Shown here piece after piece: positions 1-5,770 of a stretch of 64,000 nucleotides of DNA (positions are counted from its first letter, which is position 1; the number at the start of each line of letters is the position of its first letter). Source of the DNA: Miltoncostaea oceani (lineage in GTDB: Bacteria > Actinomycetota > Thermoleophilia > Miltoncostaeales > Miltoncostaeaceae). The position numbers and the translations under genes were made by a program. Under the pieces are notes generated by a model that saw nothing but the letters and a program-made list of their open reading frames with translations, did not search any database and was not told the origin of the DNA. The DNA lies in the NCBI RefSeq assembly GCF_018141545.1, contig NZ_CP064356.1:434001-498000 (forward strand). The letters are read 5' to 3'.

Positions 1-417
1 GATCTCGATGTCGCTCGACTGACCGCTGAAGCCGCCGGAGAGCTGGTGGATCATGATCTTCGCGTTCGGCAGCGCCATCCGCTTGCCGGGGGCGCCGGCC
101 GCCAGCAGCAGCGCGCCCATGCTCATCGCGATGCCCATGCAGATGGTCGACACGTCGGGCTTGATGAACTGCATCGTGTCGTAGATCGCCATGCCCGCGT
201 ACACCGACCCGCCCGGCGAGTTGATGTAGATCGAGACGTCCTTGTCGGGGTCCTCGCTCTCCAGGTGGAGCAGCTGGGCCACGATCAGGTTCGCGATCTG
301 GTCGTCCACGGGGGTGCCGAGGAAGATGATCCGCTCGTTGAGCAGGCGGGAGTAGATGTCGAAGGAACGCTCGCCGCGCGAGGTCTGTTCGACGACCATC
401 GGTATCAGTGGGCTCAT
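1..417 (-). CDS. clpP: ATP-dependent Clp protease proteolytic subunit (partial, 3' end outside window)
   Basis: The first 139 residues of ClpP, the serine peptidase that forms the double-heptamer chamber of Clp proteases in the cytoplasm. The N-terminal half carries the family's handle and head features: [11 protein letters not shown] near residue 25, YINSPGGSV near 66, a nucleophile serine in the [10 protein letters not shown] stretch near 97, and [12 protein letters not shown] with the catalytic histidine near 122. The ATG at 415-417 gives a start without a long propeptide. The reading frame leaves the window before the catalytic Asp region. The first upstream gene on the same strand ends 10 bases away, so clpP may be read through from it. 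Assignment is firm. Confidence 0.97.
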   Translation of the reverse strand, partial: MSPLIPMVVEQTSRGERSFDIYSRLLNERIIFLGTPVDDQIANLIVAQLLHLESEDPDKDVSIYINSPGGSVYAGMAIYDTMQFIKPDVSTICMGIAMSMGALLLAAGAPGKRMALPNAKIMIHQLSGGFSGQSSDIEI

Positions 418-426
418 GCGGCCAGA

Positions 427-738
427 CTACGCCTCCAGCAGCGTGATGCGCCCCTGGTCGTCCATGTCGAGGCGGTGGGGGCGGTCGTCCACGCTCTCCG
501 CCGCCCGGTCGATGATCCGCACGGTGAGCACCACCCGGTCCCCGTCGATGCGCGCCCCGCGGAACGAGGAGCGCCCCGGCGGGGTCACCGCGCGCACCCC
601 GTCGGGCGAGCTCTCCGCGCCGGCGACGGTCACCCGCGCACCGGGGGCGAAGAGCGCGGCGAAGGCCTCGGGACCGGTGTTCAGCGCACCGACGTACGTC
701 TTCCCGAACTGGCGGGCCTGGTCGTAGCTCGGCGTCAT
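427..738 (-). CDS. NTF2/SnoaL-like small protein
   Basis: A 103-residue protein with the look of the cone-shaped NTF2-like fold: an N-terminal helix (YDQARQFGKTYVGALN), a FAALFAPGARVTVAG strand pair, then alternating strands ending in RLDMDDQGRITLLEA. This fold serves as a small-molecule pocket or enzyme in very many families, so no substrate can be given. Its ATG overlaps the stop of the upstream membrane-protein gene by four bases (ATGA, 735-738), which argues for translational coupling and for both frames being real. It sits between the molybdopterin oxidoreductase module and clpP. Cytoplasmic, no signal peptide. Confidence 0.7.
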   Translation of the reverse strand: MTPSYDQARQFGKTYVGALNTGPEAFAALFAPGARVTVAGAESSPDGVRAVTPPGRSSFRGARIDGDRVVLTVRIIDRAAESVDDRPHRLDMDDQGRITLLEA

Positions 739-1061
739 GCGGCGCGGATGACGAAGACGACGTAGACGAGCAGCACCACGACCCCCAGTGTCAGTGCGGC
801 GGCGGTGAGGGCCGACATCGGGGCCCGCTCGCCGCTGCGCAGCTCCCCGTCGGCGGTGGCGCCCGCCGCCCGCCGGGTGCGCCGGCGCTCCGCCACCACG
901 ATGGCGGCGACCGCGAGCACGGTGGCGATCGACAGGCACGGCAGCGGGCCGAGGCCGCTCAGCGGCAGCAGCAGCAGCAGCAGGATCCAGACCGGGATGC
1001 CGACGGCGGCGGCCCGGCCGACGCGCCGGGTGAGGCGCTCGATCTGGTCGAAGTCGTCCAG
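735..1061 (-). CDS. small integral membrane protein, start codon uncertain
   Basis: An open frame of about 110 residues between the oxidoreductase gene and the NTF2-like gene. It has a charged N-terminus (DDFDQIERLTRRVG), a long hydrophobic block that could be two membrane passes (PVWILLLLLLPLSG and then a valine/alanine-rich segment), an Arg-rich loop, and a C-terminal pass ending VLLVYVVFVIRAA. The four-base ATGA overlap with the next gene supports translation. No ATG, GTG or TTG precedes the first hydrophobic block. The given 5' end is a CTG; an ACG at 1083-1085 lies six bases after a GGAGG and overlaps the oxidoreductase end; a GTG at 918-920 would delete the first membrane block. Function unknown; it may be a membrane partner of the adjacent molybdoenzyme. 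Confidence 0.55.
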   Translation of the reverse strand: MDDFDQIERLTRRVGRAAAVGIPVWILLLLLLPLSGLGPLPCLSIATVLAVAAIVVAERRRTRRAAGATADGELRSGERAPMSALTAAALTLGVVVLLVYVVFVIRAA

Positions 1062-1074
1062 CGGCGGGTCGATG

Positions 1075-1674
1075 TCAGAAGGCGTAGCGCTCCTCCTTCC
1101 ACGGGTCGGCCTCGTTGTTGTAGCCGAGGCGCTCCCAGAAGCCGGGTTCGTCGTGGTCGAGGATCTCGAGGCCGCGCAGCCACTTCGCGCTCTTCCAGAA
1201 GTAGAGGCTCGGCACGAGCAGGCGCAGCGGCCCGCCGTGCTCGGGCTCCAGCGCCCGCCCGTCGAACCGGTAGGCCAGCATCACGTCGCCGGCGCGCAGG
1301 CGCTCCAGCGGCATGTTGGCGGTGTAGCCCTCCTCGGCGTGGGCGACGCAGTTGGTCGCACCGTCCTGCAGGCCGAGGCTCTCGAGCAGCGGCCAGAGGG
1401 CGACGCCCTCCCAGACCGTGTCGAGCTTCGTCCACGTCGTCACGCAGTGGATGTCGCAGGTGACGCGGGTGACGTCCTGGGCGAGCAGCTCGTCGTACGT
1501 CCAGCGCAGGGGGCGGTCGACGAGGCCCCAGATGCGCAGGTCCCAGTCCTCGGGGACGGAGCGGTACGGGATCGACCCGGCGTGCAGCACCGGGAAGTCG
1601 CGCACCAGGTGCTGGCCGGGAGCGAGGCGCGCGCGCTCGTCGTCGCTGATACCGCGGTTGCGAAGCAGTCCCAT
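1075..1674 (-). CDS. sulfite oxidase-like molybdopterin-dependent oxidoreductase
   Basis: A 199-residue protein of the oxidoreductase molybdopterin-binding (SuoX/MsrP-like fold) family, close in type to the YuiH group. The core has HAGSIPYRSVPEDWDLRIWG, then VTCDIHCVTTWTKLD at about 71-85, where Cys77 is the likely molybdenum ligand, followed by GVALWPLLESLGL, YTANMPLERL and a C-terminal PSLYFWKSAKWLRGLEIL block typical of the family. It lacks a Tat signal, a heme domain and the dimerisation domain of sulfite oxidase proper, so it is probably cytoplasmic. A GGAGGG ribosome site precedes the ATG. A three-pass membrane protein follows almost directly. The oxidised substrate cannot be told from sequence. 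Confidence 0.85.
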   Translation of the reverse strand: MGLLRNRGISDDERARLAPGQHLVRDFPVLHAGSIPYRSVPEDWDLRIWGLVDRPLRWTYDELLAQDVTRVTCDIHCVTTWTKLDTVWEGVALWPLLESLGLQDGATNCVAHAEEGYTANMPLERLRAGDVMLAYRFDGRALEPEHGGPLRLLVPSLYFWKSAKWLRGLEILDHDEPGFWERLGYNNEADPWKEERYAF

Positions 1675-1706
1675 GGGCCCTCCGTCGTCGGCGCTCCCCC
1701 CCGCGG

Positions 1707-1716
1707 ATAGTACGCT
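1707..1716. promoter_or_regulatory. overlapping divergent -10 boxes
   Basis: Two -10-like hexamers overlap here. On the minus strand TACTAT (1712 to 1707) lies about 32 bases before the oxidoreductase ATG, which also has a Shine-Dalgarno site. On the plus strand TACGCT (1711-1716) lies 9 bases before the kelch gene GTG, so that transcript would be leaderless. Inferred from spacing and base content only. Confidence 0.45.
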
Positions 1717-1725
1717 GGCCGCCAC

Positions 1726-2670
1726 GTGCGTTACCTGCTCGCCGCACTCGCCACCCTCGTTCTGCTGGCGGGGTGCTCCGACTCGTCGCCCGCCTGGCGA
1801 CCCCTCGCCTCGGCGCCGGAGGCGCGCACGGAGGTCGCCGGGGCCGCGCTCGCTCGGCGGGTCGCCGTCGTCGGCGGGCTCACCGCCACCGGGCAGGCGT
1901 CGGCGCGCGTCGACCTCTACGACCCGCGGCGGGCGCGCTGGATCCGGCTGCCCGACCTGCCCGAGGCGCGCCACCACGCGATGGCCGCCACCCGCGGCGG
2001 CCGGCTGTACGTCGTCGGCGGGTACCGGCCGGCGTCCGAGGGCGGCGCGCCGGCGGACACCGCCTGGGTGCTCTTCGACCGCCGCTGGCGGCCGCTGCCG
2101 CGGCTGCCGGAGCCGCGGGCCGCGGGGGGCGCCGCCATCGTGCGCAACCGGCTCTACGTCATCGGCGGCGTCAGCGACGCGGCGCCGCGGACCCTGGCGG
2201 CGACGTCGCTGCACCTCGACCTGCGGACCCTGCAGTGGACCCCGTTCCCCGGCGTCACGCCGGCGCGCGAGCACCTCGGGGTGACGTCGCTCGCCGGGCA
2301 GGTCTACGCGGTCGGCGGGCGCACCGCCGACCTCCGCACGAACGTGGCGACCGCCGAGGCGTACGACACGCGGCGGGGCGCCTGGACGCGGCTGCCGGAC
2401 GCGCCGACCGCGCGCGGCGGCAACGGCGCCGTCGCCGCGGACCGCCGCATCGTGGTGGTCGGCGGCGAGCGCCCCGGGGGGACGATCCCGCAGGTCGACG
2501 CCTACGACCCGTCGACGGGGTCGTGGCGGACGCTGCCGGCGAGCCCCCGGCCGCGCCACGGCGCCGCCGTGGTGGGGATCGGGCGGACGGCGTACCAGGC
2601 GATGGGCGGACCCGAGCCCGGCCTCTCGGTCAGCCCGACCCTCATGGCGCTGCGGGTGCCGCGGGACTGA
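1726..2670 (+). CDS. kelch-repeat lipoprotein
   Basis: A 314-residue exported protein. The N-terminus is a lipoprotein signal with lipobox LLAGC (lipidated Cys17). The rest is a string of kelch units, each showing a pair of glycines after hydrophobic residues (VVGG, YVVGGY, YVIGG, YAVGG, VVVGGE), then a Tyr/Asp-containing YDP or YDTR strand and a downstream Trp (RWIRLPDLP, AWTRLPDAP, SWRTLPAS). About five or six such units would close a beta-propeller anchored on the outer face of the membrane. Propellers of this type bind proteins or sugars or carry galactose-oxidase-like chemistry; no copper ligands were recognised, so a binding role is more likely. Ends tail to tail with the YihY gene within a TGATCA palindrome. 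Confidence 0.85.
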   Translation: MRYLLAALATLVLLAGCSDSSPAWRPLASAPEARTEVAGAALARRVAVVGGLTATGQASARVDLYDPRRARWIRLPDLPEARHHAMAATRGGRLYVVGGYRPASEGGAPADTAWVLFDRRWRPLPRLPEPRAAGGAAIVRNRLYVIGGVSDAAPRTLAATSLHLDLRTLQWTPFPGVTPAREHLGVTSLAGQVYAVGGRTADLRTNVATAEAYDTRRGAWTRLPDAPTARGGNGAVAADRRIVVVGGERPGGTIPQVDAYDPSTGSWRTLPASPRPRHGAAVVGIGRTAYQAMGGPEPGLSVSPTLMALRVPRD

Positions 2671-3639
2671 TCAGCCGCGGGGGCGCGGCGGCTCGTCGCG
2701 CACGAAGAGCCCGCGGAGGAACCGCAGCACCTCCACCGCGAGCCCCGGGCCGGGTTCGCCCCCCGGCCGCCCCGTGCGGACGCCGCGCCACTCGGCGGCG
2801 AAGGCGGCGGTGATCAGCACGGCGTTCGCCGCGAGGTACACGAACACCAGGAACACCACGACGGCGGCGAGCGACCCGTAGATCACGTTGTAGCGGCCGA
2901 ACTCGTCGATGAACGCCGCGAAGCCGACGGTCAGGGCCCACAGGGCGACCGCCCCGACGAGGCACGCGGGCCACAGGTCGCGCACGGGGGGCGACGCCGT
3001 CGGGACCCACCGCAGCAGGACGATCAGCAGCAGCGTGCCGACGACGATCGGGACGACGATCTGGGCGACCTCGTAGAGCAGGCCCGAGATGCCGACGAGG
3101 TCGCCGGCGCGCGACCCGCCGACGCGCGTCGCGACGGTGATGCCCGCCGACGCCGCCAGCAGGACCGTCGCCACCAGCAGCATCGCCAGGTCGACGAGCT
3201 TGCCGACGGCGACGGGCCGCGCGGGGGTGTCCGGGTCGATGTCGTCGAGGCTCCCGCGGATCGCGCCCATCATGCCGCTGGCGGTCCACAGCAGGGTGAG
3301 GAGGCTGAGGATCCCGACGGTGCCGGCGTTCTCGCTCACCCCGCGCAGCGACTCCTCGATCTCGTCGGCGCCGGCCTCCGTGAGCGGGAGGGCGTCGGTG
3401 AGGGCCTCCGTGAAGTCGGCGCGCAGCTCCTCGTCTCCCAGCACGAGCCCCGCCACCGACGTCAGCAGCAGCATCAGGGGGAACAGGGAGAGCAGCACGT
3501 AGTAGGCGATCGCCGCCGACTGCCGGGGCCCGCGCGCCTCGAAGAACCGCGTCGCCGACCGCCGCACCCACTCCGTCGCCCGCCACAGCAGCAGGTCCCG
3601 CCGGCCGGGGGCGTCCGCGTCGCCGGGCTCGGTGGGCAT
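2671..3639 (-). CDS. YihY/BrkB family inner-membrane protein
   Basis: A 322-residue protein with six predicted membrane segments at roughly 40-67, 105-125, 150-172, 190-210, 222-245 and 255-282. It contains the family landmarks: AIAYYVLLSLFPLMLLL in the first segment, LWTASGMMGAIRGSLDDI in the second, and GRYNVIYGSLAAVVVFLVFVYL near the end. The family was once named ribonuclease BN, but that activity belongs to another protein; its role is unknown, with suggestions of transport or envelope function. The gene is last in an apparent operon with the phosphatase-like and DUF1015 genes, five bases after the former. Confidence 0.9.
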   Translation of the reverse strand: MPTEPGDADAPGRRDLLLWRATEWVRRSATRFFEARGPRQSAAIAYYVLLSLFPLMLLLTSVAGLVLGDEELRADFTEALTDALPLTEAGADEIEESLRGVSENAGTVGILSLLTLLWTASGMMGAIRGSLDDIDPDTPARPVAVGKLVDLAMLLVATVLLAASAGITVATRVGGSRAGDLVGISGLLYEVAQIVVPIVVGTLLLIVLLRWVPTASPPVRDLWPACLVGAVALWALTVGFAAFIDEFGRYNVIYGSLAAVVVFLVFVYLAANAVLITAAFAAEWRGVRTGRPGGEPGPGLAVEVLRFLRGLFVRDEPPRPRG

Positions 3640-3644
3640 CCCCG

Positions 3645-4481
3645 CTATCTCCTCGACAGGCTCCGCAGGAGGTCGATCGTGTCACCGTCGTGGGCGGCGG
3701 ACACGCGGAAGCGGCTCTCCAGGTCGAGGGGGACGCCCGGCAGGTCCTCGACGCGGGGCATGCCGACGAGCAGCCCCGTCTCGCGGGCGACGAGCTGCGC
3801 GGCGGCCACGTCGACGGCGCGGCCCGGTCCGAGGCCGGCCATCGCGTCGCCCCGGCCGCCGGCGACGTGGCAGAGCGACAACGCCAGCGACCCGAGGGCG
3901 CGGAGGCGGCCGGCGCGGCCGTCGAGGCGTCCCGCGGCGCGGGCGACGCGGGCGGGGGTCGCCCCCTCCAGCAGCAGCACCGGCAGCCGCCGGGGGTCGG
4001 GTGGCGGCTGCGCCGCGAGGCGCTCCCCGTCGCGCCAGGCGCCCCGGCCGCGCGCGGCGGTCCACTCCTCGCCGGTGCCGTGGTCGCGCACCAGGCCGAG
4101 CGTCACGTCGCCCATCGCCGGACCCCCGGACAGCGCGATCGACGTCGCGAAGAGCGGCATCCCGCGCTTCGCGTTCAGGCTTCCGTCGATGGGATCGACG
4201 ACGACGAGCGGGATGTCGGCGCCCCCGCCGCCGAGGACGACCTCGCCGGCCTCCTCGCTCAGCACCCGCATCGGCCGGCCGAGCGCCTCCAGCTCCTCGA
4301 GGACGACGTCCTCGGCGACCCGATCGATCAGGACGGTCACGTCACCGCCGGCGCCACGCCCCTGGGGCTCGCGGCGGCGGTCCGGCGTCATCGCGGCGGC
4401 GGCGTCGGCGATGCGGTCGCATGCACGCCGGAACGCCGCCAGCCATTCCTCGTGGTCGGCCCCCGGGCCCTCCTCAGGCAT
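3645..4481 (-). CDS. inositol monophosphatase family protein
   Basis: A 278-residue member of the Mg-dependent, lithium-sensitive phosphatase superfamily (IMPase, FBPase, CysQ, HisN). It has the first metal-site segment VLSEEAGE (75-77 SEE) and the signature VVDPIDGSLN at 94-103. The usual C-terminal WDxAAG motif is replaced by AVDVAAAQLV, keeping the Asp that binds metal and sugar but losing the Trp. Substrate could be inositol phosphate, histidinol phosphate, PAP or another small phosphate ester; neighbours do not settle this. Its ATG overlaps the DUF1015 gene stop by eight bases, suggesting that the two are coupled. Confidence 0.85.
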   Translation of the reverse strand: MPEEGPGADHEEWLAAFRRACDRIADAAAAMTPDRRREPQGRGAGGDVTVLIDRVAEDVVLEELEALGRPMRVLSEEAGEVVLGGGGADIPLVVVDPIDGSLNAKRGMPLFATSIALSGGPAMGDVTLGLVRDHGTGEEWTAARGRGAWRDGERLAAQPPPDPRRLPVLLLEGATPARVARAAGRLDGRAGRLRALGSLALSLCHVAGGRGDAMAGLGPGRAVDVAAAQLVARETGLLVGMPRVEDLPGVPLDLESRFRVSAAHDGDTIDLLRSLSRR

Positions 4482-5688
4482 CGACCAGCGAGTGGAACGC
4501 CACGCCGGTCAGCAGCTTGGGGAAGAAGTAGGTCGACTTCTGGGGCATCGTCTCGCCCGCCTCGGCGACGTCGGCGACGGCCGACTTGGGGATGCCGCGC
4601 AGGATCACGGCGGCGGCGATCGCGCCGGAGGCGACGAGCCCGGCGGCCTCGGCGGCGTCCTTGGTGTACGACAGGACCTCGTCGTGGGCCAGGGCGGCCT
4701 GGTCGGCGCCGAGGTGCGGGACGAGGATCTCGCGCTCGAGCGCCGCGACGTCGAGCCGCTCGGCGGGCGACATGCCGGGGCGGGCGGGGGCGGTGAGCAG
4801 GCGCATGCCGTCGGCGGTGACCAGGCCGAGCGCCGCGGAGTCCTCGGGCGCGGCCTCCAGCGCGGCGAGCAGCGCGTCGAGCCCGGCGACGGGGGCGGCG
4901 TCGAACGCGGCGTCGGCGCCCTCGGGCCAGCGGGTCAGCAGGCGGTGCGTCGGGAGGACCACGAGGCCCGGGTCGTCGAGGGCCGTCAGCCCCATCAGCA
5001 CCCGGTCGTGTGGGCCGTCGCCGCCGCCGGCGGCGCGCACCTCGTCACGGTAGGCGAGGGCCGTCTCGTACCGGTGGTGGCCGTCCGCGATCAGGATCCA
5101 GCGGTCGCGCATCGCCTCGGCCACGCCGGCGGCCGCGGCGGGGTCGGCCACCCGCCAGAAGCGGTGGACCGTGCCCTCGGCGTCGCGCACCTCGGCGTCC
5201 GGCTCGCCGGTGGGGGCCACCGCCGCCCACGCGACGCCCTCGGCGTCGGGGTAGAGGCCGAAGACCGGCGACAGGTTGGTCCGCACGGCGCGCGTCAGGC
5301 GCAGGCGGTCCTCCTTCGGGCCGGCGTGGGTGCGCTCGTGGGGGCGCACGACGCGGGCCTCGTACGGCTCCAGCCCGACGGCCGCCAGGATCGTGCGCCG
5401 CTCCCGCGGGACGCCGTCGCCGAGCGTGAAGGACTGGGTCCAGGCGATCAGGACCGGCTCCTCCGAGCGGGTCAGCACGCCGTCGTCGCACCACGCGGAG
5501 ATCAGCCCGGCGACCTCGTCGTAGCCCACCTCCGGCAGGATCAGCCGGACGGCGTTGTAGGGGCTGACCGCGAGGTAGCCGCGGCGCTCCTCCGCCGAGA
5601 TGACGTCGTACGGCGGCGACACGAGGGTCCCGAGGGGGCCCGCCGCGGCGGCGTAGCGCAGGGCGCGGAAGGGTCGGACGTCGGCCAC
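4474..5688 (-). CDS. DUF1015 family protein
   Basis: A 404-residue cytoplasmic protein of the DUF1015 family. Conserved blocks seen are PFRALRY (6-12), SPPYDVIS (24-31), PYNAVRLILPE (43-53), RPHERTHAGPKEDRLRL (115-131), NLSPVFGLYPD (138-148), LIADGHHRYETALAYRDE (199-216) and KSTYFFPKLLTGVAF near the end. The DGHHR block resembles the ParB/sulfiredoxin-type nucleotide-binding motif found in the serine kinases SerK and SbnI; that parallel is inference. Starts at a GTG eight bases after TAGAGT, so the transcript is probably leaderless. First gene of the operon that runs to the phosphatase and YihY genes and divergent from the helicase gene. Confidence 0.88.
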   Translation of the reverse strand: MADVRPFRALRYAAAAGPLGTLVSPPYDVISAEERRGYLAVSPYNAVRLILPEVGYDEVAGLISAWCDDGVLTRSEEPVLIAWTQSFTLGDGVPRERRTILAAVGLEPYEARVVRPHERTHAGPKEDRLRLTRAVRTNLSPVFGLYPDAEGVAWAAVAPTGEPDAEVRDAEGTVHRFWRVADPAAAAGVAEAMRDRWILIADGHHRYETALAYRDEVRAAGGGDGPHDRVLMGLTALDDPGLVVLPTHRLLTRWPEGADAAFDAAPVAGLDALLAALEAAPEDSAALGLVTADGMRLLTAPARPGMSPAERLDVAALEREILVPHLGADQAALAHDEVLSYTKDAAEAAGLVASGAIAAAVILRGIPKSAVADVAEAGETMPQKSTYFFPKLLTGVAFHSLVDA

Positions 5689-5696
5689 GACCGGCG

Positions 5697-5702
5697 ACTC
5701 TA
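5697..5702 (-). promoter_or_regulatory. -10 box TAGAGT, leaderless start of DUF1015 gene
   Basis: TAGAGT read leftward, followed by 8 bases and then the GTG start at 5688. This spacing puts the transcription start at or beside the start codon. Confidence 0.5.
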
Positions 5703-5755
5703 CCAGCGGGTCGGCGGGTCGTCCGTCACCGCCGCGCGGTGTCCGGCGGGCGGGC

Positions 5756-5761
5756 TACCAT
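5756..5761 (+). promoter_or_regulatory. -10 box TACCAT, leaderless start of helicase gene
   Basis: TACCAT followed by 9 bases and the GTG at 5771, with no Shine-Dalgarno site between. It faces away from the TAGAGT of the DUF1015 gene, so the two share one divergent promoter region. Confidence 0.45.
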
Positions 5762-5770
5762 GACCGGTCC

